64,000 nucleotides of DNA from contig NZ_SOCP01000001.1 of the NCBI RefSeq assembly GCF_004364325.1, positions 186,001 through 250,000 on the forward strand. The letters run 5' to 3'. Source of the stretch: Actinophytocola oryzae (lineage in GTDB: Bacteria > Actinomycetota > Actinomycetes > Mycobacteriales > Pseudonocardiaceae). Below, piece after piece: positions 25,377 through 33,709 of the stretch; position 1 is the first letter of the stretch, and each line of letters starts with the position of its first letter. Under the pieces are notes generated by a model that did no database searches, was not told the DNA's origin, and saw only the letters and a program-made list of their open reading frames with translations. A program made the position numbers and the translations under genes.

Positions 25377-26726
25377 TCAGGACCAGGCCGCGAGGATCGG
25401 GCCGGCGAGCAGTCCGATCGCGACCGACGCCGGGGCCGCGACGTACGCCGTGACCCCGCCCGCCACACGGGTCGTCCCCGTTCGTGCACGGAGCGTGGGC
25501 ATCAGCCACCGCAGGTAGTAGAACAGGCTCGCGACGGTGTTGACGGCCGCGACGACCGCGAGCCAGCCGAGGCCCGCGTCCAGCGTCGCGGTGAACACGG
25601 TGAGTTTCCCGGCGAACACACCCGTCGGCGGCGTGCCGACCAGACCGAGCAGGCACACGGCCAGGCAGGCCACCAGCCAGGGGCGGTGCCGGGCCAACCC
25701 TGTGTAGTCGTCGATGGTGTCGGCCTTCGGGAGAGCGCAGACCACCGCGAACGCGCCGAGGTTGGTGACGGCGTAGGCCGCCAGGTACAGCAGGAGGCTG
25801 GGTAGGGCGTGGCCCGCCGCGACCGCCATCAGGAGGTAGCCGACCTGGCTGATCGTCGAGTAGGCGAGCAGGCGCCGCACGTTCTGCTGGAAGAACGCGG
25901 CGAGGTTGCCGAGCGTCATGGTCGCGGCGGCGATGATCGCGACCAGCAGCGACCAGTCCAGCGGGACGGTGGTGACGAACCGGTAGGTCGCGACCACCGC
26001 GCCGATCTTGGGGATCGTGGTGACGATCGCGCCGACGGCGGGCATCGTCCCCTCGGTGACGTCCGGGACCCAGAAGTGGCCGGGCACCGCGCCTGCCTTG
26101 AACAGCAGGCCCGCGAGCACGGCCACGGCGCCGACCGCGACCGCTTCCGTTGGGGCGTCGGGAAGTGCGTGGCGCAGGGTGGGGTAGTCGCTGCCGGTGC
26201 CCACCCCGGACACGAGCATCACGCCGAAGAGCATCGTGGTGCCCAGCAGTGCGCCGAGCAGGTAGAACTTGAGGGTCGCCTCGGTGCCGGGAGCGTCCTT
26301 GGCGAACCCGGTGAGCGCGTAGAGCGGCACACTGGCCAGCAGGTACGCGGCCGCCAGGAGCAGCAGGTCTCCCGCGCTTGCCAACAGGACCGCGCCGAGC
26401 GCGGCGAGTAACAGCAGGACGACGAACTCGGTTTCCCTTGCGTGGCCGCCGATCCTGGTCATGGCGAGTACCAGCAGGACGGACACCAGCACGATGACGC
26501 GGGTCGCGTCGGTCGCGGCGTCGACCGTGTAGGTCGCCGCGAACACCGGACCTGTCTCGCCGCCGACCGTCCACACCAGACCGGCGACGCAGGCCAGTGC
26601 CGCGACGACCCTGACGAGCCACTGGCGGTCCTTCGGCAGGAACGAACCCAGCAGGAGACCGGCGACGGCCGTGGCGGCCAGGATGATCTCGGGCAGCAGC
26701 GGGCCGAGGTCCATGTCGTTGTTCAT
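25377..26726 (-). CDS. nuoN: NADH-quinone oxidoreductase subunit N-like antiporter protein
   Basis: 449 residues from the ATG at 26726, which overlaps the nuoM stop (ATGA). Fourteen or so TM segments of the Mrp-antiporter type. Key charged features of antiporter subunits are present: the lysine in LLFKAGAVPGHFWVPDVTEG, YSTISQVGYLLMAVAAGHAL, and GTPPTGVFAGKLTVFTA near the C-terminus. It would form a proton-pumping module of a complex-I-type membrane arm. Last gene of the leftward nuo operon. Confidence 0.92.
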   Translation of the reverse strand: MNNDMDLGPLLPEIILAATAVAGLLLGSFLPKDRQWLVRVVAALACVAGLVWTVGGETGPVFAATYTVDAATDATRVIVLVSVLLVLAMTRIGGHARETEFVVLLLLAALGAVLLASAGDLLLLAAAYLLASVPLYALTGFAKDAPGTEATLKFYLLGALLGTTMLFGVMLVSGVGTGSDYPTLRHALPDAPTEAVAVGAVAVLAGLLFKAGAVPGHFWVPDVTEGTMPAVGAIVTTIPKIGAVVATYRFVTTVPLDWSLLVAIIAAATMTLGNLAAFFQQNVRRLLAYSTISQVGYLLMAVAAGHALPSLLLYLAAYAVTNLGAFAVVCALPKADTIDDYTGLARHRPWLVACLAVCLLGLVGTPPTGVFAGKLTVFTATLDAGLGWLAVVAAVNTVASLFYYLRWLMPTLRARTGTTRVAGGVTAYVAAPASVAIGLLAGPILAAWS

Positions 26727-28186
26727 CTGCCGACCAGCGTGCCGAGGACGCGGGCGGCCGGTTCGACGAGGTCGAGGAGGAACCTCGGGAACAGGCCGAT
26801 GACCACCGCCAGCACCATGAGCGGGGCGATGGACAGCGTCTCGGTGACGGTCAGGTCGCCGACCGCCGTCTTCGGGGTGCCCAGGAACAACCGCTGGTAG
26901 GCGCGGAGGAACAGGGCGGCCGTGACGAGAATCCCCAGGAACGCCAACGCGGTCGGGACCGGCGCGCCGGGCAGCGAGCCGGTGAGGATCTGGAACTCCG
27001 CGACGAAGCCGGAGAACCCGGGCAGCCCGAGCGAGGCGAACGCGGCGACGGCCGTGAGGCCCGCGAACCGCGGCGCACCGGCCGCGATGCCGCCGTACGC
27101 GTCGAGGTCGTAGGTGCCGCCCCGCTCGTAGAGGACACCGGCGAGGAGGAACAACGCGCCGGTGACCAGGCCGTGGCTCACCATCTGCGTGACGGCGCCG
27201 GTGACCGCGAGCCCCTGGGCCTGCTCGTCCGAGGTGGACGACAGGCCCGCGGCGCCGACGGCCAGGATGACGTAACCCATGTGGTTGACCGAGGTGTAGG
27301 CCACCATGCGCTTGAAGTCCCGCTGCGCCAACGCGACCAACGCGCCGTAGAGCACGCTGACCACGCCGACGACCACGACCGCGCCTGCCCAGTCCCGCCA
27401 CGCGGCCGGCAGCATCGGCATGGCGATCCGCACGAAGCCGTACGTGCCCAGCTTCAGCAGCACGCCGGCCAGGATCGCGGAGCCCTCGGCGGGTGCCTCG
27501 GTGTGCGCGGGCGGCAGCCAGGTGTGGAACGGCACGGTCGGCGTCTTGACCGCGAGGCCGACCACGACGGCCAGCAGCACGAGCGCAGAACCTGTCGGGT
27601 GCCCGGCAAGCGCGACCATGTCGAACGTGTGCGGCTCGGCGGCGAGGTAGAGGCCGATGAAGCCCAGCAGCAGGGCGAGCGAGCCGAGGAACGTGTAGAG
27701 GAAGAACTGGAGTGCCGCCCTCGCCGCGTTCCTGTGTCCCCAGCAGGCGATCACGAAGTACATGCCCACGATGGACAGGTCGAAGAACACGAAGAACAGC
27801 ACCAGGTCCAGCGACACGAACACGCCGAGGCAGACGGTTTCGAGGAACAGGAACAACGTCGCGAAGGAGCGGACCCGGTCGGTGCGCCCGAACGCGTGGA
27901 CCGCGCAGGCGAGGAAGATCACGGCCGTCACCGCGACCAGCGGGAGGCTGAGCCCGTCGACACCCAGGTGGTATCCGGAGCTGACGCTGGGAATCCACCG
28001 CCGCTCGACCTCGTACTCGTAGCCGGGGCCCCGGTAACCCAGCCACAGCACGGCGACGAGGGCCAGTTCCGCCGCGCTCGTGGCGATCCACGCCCAGCGC
28101 ACCACGGCGTCGGTGACCCTCGGCACGGCCAGCAGCACGACGGCCACCGCGACCGGTAGGAACACGACGATGCTGAGCACGCTCAC
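26723..28186 (-). CDS. nuoM: NADH-quinone oxidoreductase subunit M-like antiporter protein
   Basis: 487 residues, GTG start at 28186 preceded by GAGAGG. Antiporter signature parts are intact: FDLSIVGMYFVIACWGHRNA, the lysine/histidine pair in VKTPTVPFHTWLPPAHTEAP, LLKLGTYGFVRIAMPMLP, FKRMVAYTSVNHMGYVILAV and QMVSHGLVTGALFLLAGVLY. The equivalent of the key TM5 glutamate lies in the hydrophobic ATLFLFLETVCLGVFVSLDL region. Coupled to nuoN by a 4-bp overlap. Confidence 0.93.
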   Translation of the reverse strand: MSVLSIVVFLPVAVAVVLLAVPRVTDAVVRWAWIATSAAELALVAVLWLGYRGPGYEYEVERRWIPSVSSGYHLGVDGLSLPLVAVTAVIFLACAVHAFGRTDRVRSFATLFLFLETVCLGVFVSLDLVLFFVFFDLSIVGMYFVIACWGHRNAARAALQFFLYTFLGSLALLLGFIGLYLAAEPHTFDMVALAGHPTGSALVLLAVVVGLAVKTPTVPFHTWLPPAHTEAPAEGSAILAGVLLKLGTYGFVRIAMPMLPAAWRDWAGAVVVVGVVSVLYGALVALAQRDFKRMVAYTSVNHMGYVILAVGAAGLSSTSDEQAQGLAVTGAVTQMVSHGLVTGALFLLAGVLYERGGTYDLDAYGGIAAGAPRFAGLTAVAAFASLGLPGFSGFVAEFQILTGSLPGAPVPTALAFLGILVTAALFLRAYQRLFLGTPKTAVGDLTVTETLSIAPLMVLAVVIGLFPRFLLDLVEPAARVLGTLVGR

Positions 28187-28193
28187 CTCTCGT

Positions 28194-29951
28194 TCATCGG
28201 ATCAGGAGCAGCAGGGCGGCGAGGGCGGCGAGCGCGACCACGGCCTGTGCGTAGTAGTGGTGGAGCCGGCCGGTCTGGGGACGCCTCGCGAGCCTGCCGA
28301 GGGTGCGGAACCCGTGCGTGACGAGCCGTACGGCGCCGTCGATCGACCATTCGACCCGTCGGTCGACCAGCCTGGCGACGGTGGCGCCGATCCTGGCGGT
28401 CGCGTGCACGGTCCCGGCGACGGCCCTGTCGTCGAACCGTGCCAGGTGTCGCGCGGTGGCGAGCGTCGGCCGGACGACGACGGTCCGCGCGAGGTTCTCC
28501 AGGCCCAGCCAGTGAAGGAGGGGAGCCGGGGCGGTGAGGTCGCGGCGCCGCACGGCGGCGACGGTCGCGCCGGTGACGAGCAGGGCCAGCGCTCCCGACA
28601 CGACCGGTTCCCACCACCCGGAGTCCGGCCGGAACCCGGGCAGGACACCGATGACCAACGCGCCGGCGGCCAGCGGGAGCAGAACTGCCTGCTGTGCCGG
28701 GGGAACGCGTGTTCGGTCCGTTGTGGAGGGTGTCCAGACCAGTGCCAGTGCGCGGCCCGCGTAGGCGGCGCTGAGCGCGGCGGCGGCAAGTCCCACCAGG
28801 TAGAGCGGCAGGGACGCGGTGAGTGCTCCCGTGAGGACCCGGTCCTTGGTCGCCCACAGGGAAAGCGGCGGGATGCCCGCGAGGGTGAGCGCGCCGGCGG
28901 TGAACGCGACGCCGGTGACGCGGTGCCGTCCGGCCACACCCCGCAGCTCGTCGAGATCCCTGGTGCCCACCGCGGTCAGCCAGGCACCCGCGCACAGGAA
29001 GAGCAGGCTCTTGGTGAGTGCGTGCGCGACGAGGTGCGCGGTGCCCGCCGACGCGCCCGCGGTGCCCGCCGCGAAGACCATGAACCCGACCTGGGCGCAG
29101 GTCGACGCGGCGAGCAGCTGCTTGAGGTCACGCTGGACCACCGCGACCGCGCCGAGCAGCAGGGCCGTGGCCGCCCCGGCCCACGCGACGACGACCGCCG
29201 CCCACGGGGTCGCGCCGAGGAGCGGTTCCGTCCGCAGCAACAGGTAGGCGCCGGCCGCGACCATGGTCGCCGAGTGGAGGAACGCTGAGACCGGGCTCGG
29301 GCCGTCCATGGCGCGGGAGAGCCAGAAGCTGAACGGCAGCTGGGCCGACTTCCCGAGCGCCGCGACGACGAGGCCCGCGGTGGCGAGGTCGCGCCAGCCG
29401 TCGGGTAGGTCCGGCAGCCGGGTGAGGTCGAGGCCGTGCGCGCCACCGGCGAGCGCGGCACCCGCGGCGAGGTAGAGCCCGAGGTCGGCGGCCCGGGTGG
29501 TGAGGAACGCGACCAGGCCGGACCGCACCCTGCGGGGCTCGCGCCACCAGTAGCCGATGAGCGCGTAGGAGGCCGCACCCATGACCTCCCACGCCATGAG
29601 CAGGGTGACCAGGGTGGTGGCGGTGACGGTCACGAGCATCGCGGCGGCGAACACGAGCATCAGCCCGTGGAAGCGGTGGTCGAGCCCGGGCTCGCCGGTG
29701 GCGAACACGAGCACCGCGACGAGCACGACCGCGACGGTGACGACCATGGCGGCCGACAAGCCGTCCACGGCGAGTCCGAAGGAGATCCCGTCGAGGAAGG
29801 CCACGCTCGCCGCGGGCCGGGCGACCGCCGCGACGACCGCGAGCACGGCCGTGGCCACCGCGGCCATGACCGCGACAGTGTGCGGTGCGCGGGTCACGAG
29901 CAGTGCCACGCCCGCGCAGAGCGGGAGTGCGACGAGGAACCAGAGCAGCAC
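28194..29951 (-). CDS. nuoL: NADH-quinone oxidoreductase subunit L-like antiporter protein
   Basis: 585 residues, GTG start at 29951, 2 nt past the nuoK stop. Conserved NuoL core: TLVTLLMAWEVMGAASYALI, ALGKSAQLPFSFWLSRAMDG, PSPVSAFLHSATMVAAGAYL, LKQLLAASTCAQVGFMVFAA and HALTKSLLFLCAGAWL. The C-terminus after residue about 440 carries TM segments and a long amphipathic stretch, but the lateral helix of canonical NuoL looks shortened. Proton-translocating subunit. Confidence 0.92.
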   Translation of the reverse strand: MLLWFLVALPLCAGVALLVTRAPHTVAVMAAVATAVLAVVAAVARPAASVAFLDGISFGLAVDGLSAAMVVTVAVVLVAVLVFATGEPGLDHRFHGLMLVFAAAMLVTVTATTLVTLLMAWEVMGAASYALIGYWWREPRRVRSGLVAFLTTRAADLGLYLAAGAALAGGAHGLDLTRLPDLPDGWRDLATAGLVVAALGKSAQLPFSFWLSRAMDGPSPVSAFLHSATMVAAGAYLLLRTEPLLGATPWAAVVVAWAGAATALLLGAVAVVQRDLKQLLAASTCAQVGFMVFAAGTAGASAGTAHLVAHALTKSLLFLCAGAWLTAVGTRDLDELRGVAGRHRVTGVAFTAGALTLAGIPPLSLWATKDRVLTGALTASLPLYLVGLAAAALSAAYAGRALALVWTPSTTDRTRVPPAQQAVLLPLAAGALVIGVLPGFRPDSGWWEPVVSGALALLVTGATVAAVRRRDLTAPAPLLHWLGLENLARTVVVRPTLATARHLARFDDRAVAGTVHATARIGATVARLVDRRVEWSIDGAVRLVTHGFRTLGRLARRPQTGRLHHYYAQAVVALAALAALLLLIR

Positions 29952-29952
29952 G

Positions 29953-30252
29953 TCAGTCCCTGAGGTCCGCGGCCATGTCGGTCATGTCGATGTCCCGCGC
30001 CCGGAAGATCGCGGTGGTGACCGCGAAACCGGCGGCCATCTCGATCGCCATGGCCGTGAGCGCCACGACGATGACCACCTGTCCGTCCGGGCGCTGCGGC
30101 GCGGTGTAGTACCAGAAGGCGGCGCCCCCGACGATGACGGCGTTGATCATCAGCTCGAGCCCCATCATGACCATCACGACGGACTGCTGGGAGAGGGCGC
30201 CGTAGAGCCCGATGCAGAAGAGCGCGGAGGCGAGCAGGAGGTACTGGGTCAT
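29953..30252 (-). CDS. nuoK: NADH-quinone oxidoreductase subunit K
   Basis: 99 residues, the usual size for the family. Three TM helices; the glutamate of MVMMGLELMINAVIVGGAAF (TM2) and that of ALTAMAIEMAAGFAVTTAIF (TM3) are the conserved proton-path residues. ATGA overlap with nuoJ. C-terminus RARDIDMTDMAADLRD is acidic. Confidence 0.93.
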   Translation of the reverse strand: MTQYLLLASALFCIGLYGALSQQSVVMVMMGLELMINAVIVGGAAFWYYTAPQRPDGQVVIVVALTAMAIEMAAGFAVTTAIFRARDIDMTDMAADLRD

Positions 30253-30770
30253 CGCGGTGGTTTCCGTTCGGGCCGGTCGTACCGTCCCCGGTGGGTGGCG
30301 AGCACGACGGTGGCGACGATCGTGGCGAACAGGGCGAGACCGAGCACGACCATGGTGAGCATCTTGGGGCCCATGAGCGCCTCGCCGAGGGCCCGGGTGG
30401 GGTCCGGTGGCGGTTCGTCGGTGGTGGTGGGCCAGTCGACGAGCAGGCTGCCCGCGCCGAGGAGGAGGAAGACGCCGACGGAGATGGCGAGGGCGCCCTT
30501 CTTGTTGTGCACCATGGACATGGGCATGAGGCCGCCGGGGTTCATCATGTACATGACCATGAAGACGACCATGATCACCATCTCCATGACCATCATGAGG
30601 ACGACCAGGACGCCGAGGTAGGAGAGGTCGACGAGCAGCACGGTCCCGGCGGCGAACACGAAGGACGCGAGCAGGGCGAAGGTGGCGCGGGCCATGGAGT
30701 CGACCAGGAAGACGGCGAGGCCCGCGCCGGCTGCTCCGGCGGCGCAGACCCAGAAGACGATGTCGCGCAT
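30249..30770 (-). CDS. nuoJ: NADH-quinone oxidoreductase subunit J
   Basis: 173 residues with five TM helices. TM1 DIVFWVCAAGAAGAGLAVFL; TM3 contains LSYLGVLVVLMMVMEMVIMV, unusually methionine-rich where canonical NuoJ has the Tyr/Gly pi-bulge. C-terminal TM KMLTMVVLGLALFATIVATV and a basic tail. Start overlaps the nuoH stop by one base. Confidence 0.88.
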   Translation of the reverse strand: MRDIVFWVCAAGAAGAGLAVFLVDSMARATFALLASFVFAAGTVLLVDLSYLGVLVVLMMVMEMVIMVVFMVMYMMNPGGLMPMSMVHNKKGALAISVGVFLLLGAGSLLVDWPTTTDEPPPDPTRALGEALMGPKMLTMVVLGLALFATIVATVVLATHRGRYDRPERKPPR

Positions 30771-31681
30771 CAGATGACCACCAGGGAGACGAGGAGGGCC
30801 TGTAGGAGGGTGGCGGGGACGAGGAGCAGCCAGGCGACCTCCATGAACCGGTCCATCCTGATGGTGGGGGTCCGGCGGCCGACCCGGACGAGGGCGGCGA
30901 GGACGAGGGCGGTCTTGACGAGGGACCAGGCCCAGTCGGGGAGGAAGGGGCCGGCGCCGCCGCCGAGGAAGAGCGGGACCGCCATGGCCGCCCCGGAGAC
31001 GAGCAGGATCCGGCGGCCTGCGAGGAGGACCAGCCGGTCGACGCCGGAGGTCTCCGCCGCGGCGCCGCCCGCGAGGTCGCGTCCGAGCGCGTGGTCGAAC
31101 GGCGGGGAGAACGACATGGCCAGCACGGAGAGCAGGTAGGCGAGGAAGGCGACGGGCTGCCAGACGACGAACCAGAGGCCGGTCTGGGCGTCGACGACGT
31201 CCCCGATTCGCAGCGACCCGGCACCGATGGCGACGGAGGTGAGGGCGAACATGTGGGGCAGTTCGTAGGCCAGGCCCTGGGCGACGAAACGGTAGCCGCC
31301 GACGAGGGAGAAGGCCGAGTTGGCGCTCCAGCCTGCGCTCCAGACGGCCGCCCAGGCGACGATCTCCATGGCGTTGAACCAGACGATGCCGACGGAGAGG
31401 TCGCTGACGACCCAGTGGCCGAGCGGTGTGACCGCGGAGGCCAGGACGGCGGCGGTGAGGAGTACTGCGCCGGAGGAGCGCCACAGGAGGCTGTCGGCGC
31501 TGAGCGTGCGCCTGCGTTGCTGGACGAGCAGCCCGGCGACGGTCCGGAAGGCGTCACCACCTCCACCGCGACGACCTGCCGCGCGGGCGGCGAACACGTT
31601 CTCCAGGGCCGAAGTCCCTGCGGCGAGGAGGCCCAGCACCCCGAGCAGGACGAGGCTGCCCCACCACGCTGCCTCAGTCAT
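30770..31681 (-). CDS. nuoH: NADH-quinone oxidoreductase subunit H
   Basis: 303 residues from the ATG at 31681, shorter than the usual 320-plus. Eight TM segments. Recognisable NuoH blocks: SVGIVWFNAMEIVAWAAVWS, AYELPHMFALTSVAIGAGSL, the quinone-site loop SPPFDHALGRDLAGGAAAET followed by SGVDR (canonical: PFDLPEAE...TEYSG), and C-terminal TIRMDRFMEVAWLLLVPATL. Two of the loop's conserved acidic residues are not at their usual places, so interaction with a normal quinone module is doubtful. Confidence 0.88.
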   Translation of the reverse strand: MTEAAWWGSLVLLGVLGLLAAGTSALENVFAARAAGRRGGGGDAFRTVAGLLVQQRRRTLSADSLLWRSSGAVLLTAAVLASAVTPLGHWVVSDLSVGIVWFNAMEIVAWAAVWSAGWSANSAFSLVGGYRFVAQGLAYELPHMFALTSVAIGAGSLRIGDVVDAQTGLWFVVWQPVAFLAYLLSVLAMSFSPPFDHALGRDLAGGAAAETSGVDRLVLLAGRRILLVSGAAMAVPLFLGGGAGPFLPDWAWSLVKTALVLAALVRVGRRTPTIRMDRFMEVAWLLLVPATLLQALLVSLVVI

Positions 31682-33119
31682 GGGGGTCTCCGGGGTGTGG
31701 TTCGCGAGGGGATGCCTGGTCGGTGTGCGGGCCGGGGGTGTGGTGCTCCGGCCGGGGTTGGTGGTGGGTGGTGTGGTTGGGGTTGGGTTGGTGGTGGGGT
31801 TGGTTGTCGGCACCGCGCTCGGGGCGAGGTTGGTCGTTGGTGCTGTCGTCGGGTTGTCGGAGTGATGGGTGGGGGTTGTGCTGGTGGGTCTTGGGGTGTT
31901 GGTGGTGGGGCTTTTCGTGGGTGCTGTGTTCGGGTTCCTGGGTCTCGTGGTGGGGTTCTCGGTTGGGTTGGGTGGGGGTTTCGGAGTGGGGGGTTTCGTG
32001 TTCGAGGTGGGGGTCTTGTTGGGGGCCGCGGTGGGACTGTTCGTGTGGCCTGTGGTCGAGGTTGTCGTGGGGGTCGTGGTGTGGTTTCGGGCGGGGGCGC
32101 TGATGAGGTTCGTGGCGGGGGAGTAGGTCCGGGTCGGGGTCCAGGCTTGCCACTATGAGGCGGGCGGTGGCCAGTTCCGTGCCTGCCAGCAGGGTGGGGA
32201 GAACGTCGATCGTCCACTGTGGAGACTCGGGAACGTGGTGGTGGGGTTGCGTCGTCGCGGCCAGGCGGTGGTTCAGGCGGGACAACGCGTCGCCCGCCAG
32301 AGGGGGTGGGGCGTTCACCGTCTCGCCTACTCCTTCGAGCAGCCGGCGCAGTGTGCGGGAGCCTCGGATCCTTCTCACCCACCTGTGCAGGGCTTCCGTG
32401 GGGGTGGCGTCCCTCAGTGAGTCGTCTCGGAGGCGTTGGGCCGTGGTCGCGGCGTCCGACCAGCCTGCGACGGCCAGAAGTCGGGCGGTTGAGTCGAGCG
32501 CTCGCGCCACCGGGTGCTCCGGCCAGAACGACTCGCCCGTCCCCTCGATCACCTCCACCGACGCCTCTCGGATCACGTCGCCCTGGAGGGTGGTGTGGAT
32601 GATCAGGCCCGCCGGCCACAGCGGTAGTGCCGGGCCCAGCGGGACGTGCAGCTGGTCCAGCTCGAGGCCGTCGCGGTCGTCGGCGCGGTCCGCCATGGGG
32701 ATCCCGCCCGGCATGGCCGTCATGTGGTCCGTGTGATCGTGTGCCATGGCGGCGTGGTCGGCGTGGTCGGCGTGGTTGGTGGGTGTCGCGGGGGTTGCTG
32801 TGGTGGCGGGTAGCCGTTGGGTCGTCGCGTCGTGGAGGGTGTTCACGGCCTCGGTCAGGTCGGTCGGGACCGTTGCCGCGGACGTCACCCGGACCCGTAC
32901 CTTCGGCGCCGGCATCGCCTCCCACACCCGTGTGGCATACGGCTCGAGGCCCTCGCCCGTGATCACCAGCAGATTGGCCTCCGCCGGGCTCGACGCCGGG
33001 TGCCAACCCCGTTCTCGGGTGAGGCGCTCCACCGCCAGACGTGCCCGCGTGCCACCGGGCCCGGCCAGCAGCAGCGGGCGCGGCGGGGTGAGGCGCAGCA
33101 GCCACGACGTCAGACCCAC
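31674..33119 (-). CDS. cysteine-free NuoB/NuoD-like fusion with His/Pro-rich tail
   Basis: 481 residues from GTG 33119, overlapping nuoA by 10 bp and nuoH by 8 bp. Residues about 1-95 resemble a NuoB fold (LLLAGPGGTRARLAVERLTR, EANLLVITGEGLEPYATRVW, then EAMPAPKVRVRV, where NuoB has MPxPKxVxxxGxC), but there is not one cysteine, so no N2-type cluster. About 110-135 is His/Met-rich (HADHADHAAMAHDHTDHMTA). About 150-300 has ADRADDRDGLELDQLHVPLG and LWPAGLIIHTTLQGDVI, probably a remnant of NuoC/D. The last 150 residues are His/Pro/Gln/Glu-rich (HHETQEPEHSTHEKPHHQHP) and could bind metal. No characterised relative known to me. Confidence 0.75.
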   Translation of the reverse strand: MGLTSWLLRLTPPRPLLLAGPGGTRARLAVERLTRERGWHPASSPAEANLLVITGEGLEPYATRVWEAMPAPKVRVRVTSAATVPTDLTEAVNTLHDATTQRLPATTATPATPTNHADHADHAAMAHDHTDHMTAMPGGIPMADRADDRDGLELDQLHVPLGPALPLWPAGLIIHTTLQGDVIREASVEVIEGTGESFWPEHPVARALDSTARLLAVAGWSDAATTAQRLRDDSLRDATPTEALHRWVRRIRGSRTLRRLLEGVGETVNAPPPLAGDALSRLNHRLAATTQPHHHVPESPQWTIDVLPTLLAGTELATARLIVASLDPDPDLLPRHEPHQRPRPKPHHDPHDNLDHRPHEQSHRGPQQDPHLEHETPHSETPTQPNREPHHETQEPEHSTHEKPHHQHPKTHQHNPHPSLRQPDDSTNDQPRPERGADNQPHHQPNPNHTTHHQPRPEHHTPGPHTDQASPREPHPGDPHD

Positions 33120-33442
33120 CGCAGGGCGCCCTCCCGCCACGCGTAGACCACGCCCGCGAACAGGATGGCCAGGAACACGAACATCTCCACCACCGCCGGC
33201 GTCCCCTCCTCGGCGACGACCAGCGTCCACGGGTACATGAACACCATCTCCATGTCGAACGCCAGGAACAGCATCGTCACCGTGTACCAGCGCACGTGGA
33301 ACCGCGACAGGGCGTGTTCCTTCGGCTCGTGGCCTGACAGGAACGGGCGCACGTCGGTCATCGCGCGGCCGAGGCGCGCCAGCGTCGCCACCCCGTACGC
33401 CGCGCCGGTCAGTAGCAGGACGGCCGCCAGCAGGACGAACAC
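33110..33442 (-). CDS. nuoA: NADH-quinone oxidoreductase subunit A
   Basis: 110 residues, GTG start at 33442. Three TM helices (MFVLLAAVLLLTGAAYGVAT; VTMLFLAFDMEMVFMYPWTL; VVEMFVFLAILFAGVVYAWR). Conserved LAFDMEMVFMYPW (canonical LxFDxExxFLxPW) and the loop FLSGHEPKEHALSRFHVRWY, in which the usual Cys-Gly of ExxxCG is replaced by SGHEP. First gene of the nuo-type operon; no nuoB, C, D, E, F, G or I follows. Confidence 0.92.
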   Translation of the reverse strand: MFVLLAAVLLLTGAAYGVATLARLGRAMTDVRPFLSGHEPKEHALSRFHVRWYTVTMLFLAFDMEMVFMYPWTLVVAEEGTPAVVEMFVFLAILFAGVVYAWREGALRWV

Positions 33443-33467
33443 GCGGCCCCCTCCGGCGTTGTCGGTA

Positions 33468-33482
33468 TACCCGGTGGGGGTA
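33468..33482. promoter_or_regulatory. G/C-tract palindrome upstream of nuoA, CsoR-like
   Basis: TACCC-GGTGG-GGGTA, 5-bp arms, 26-40 bp before the nuoA start. The TACCC/GGGTA form with central G tract resembles operators of CsoR-family copper sensors. No CsoR gene is in the window. The rest of the 267-bp gap (33443-33709) must also hold the promoter of the rightward esterase gene; I see no other structure in it. Confidence 0.35.
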
Positions 33483-33709
33483 AAGGTACTCCCGTTGCGT
33501 GCTCGGCGCGCGTGGCGACACCGCGCACGTGATGTTCACGCTCACATAGCGACCCTGGCGCGGCTGTTCAGGCCGTTGTCGGCAGGCAAACAGCACGGGT
33601 TAGCGTTCACATCGGCAGCTACTGAATCGTTGACTGAACGAACCGGGCCTGGCTACATTGAGTCGCACACCGAGCACCCCCTGCTGACAACGACGTCGAG
33701 GACTGTGCC

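Noticed and set aside
25377..28091. A 904-codon leftward open frame that would extend NuoN far upstream
   Set aside because: The added N-terminal part is the out-of-frame shadow of nuoM, Arg/Gly-rich; the NuoN domain starts at 26726 with an ATGA overlap.
33119..33596. Upstream extension of the NuoB/D-like fusion to 33596
   Set aside because: The extension is an out-of-frame reading of nuoA; the GTG at 33119 overlaps the nuoA stop as expected for a coupled gene.
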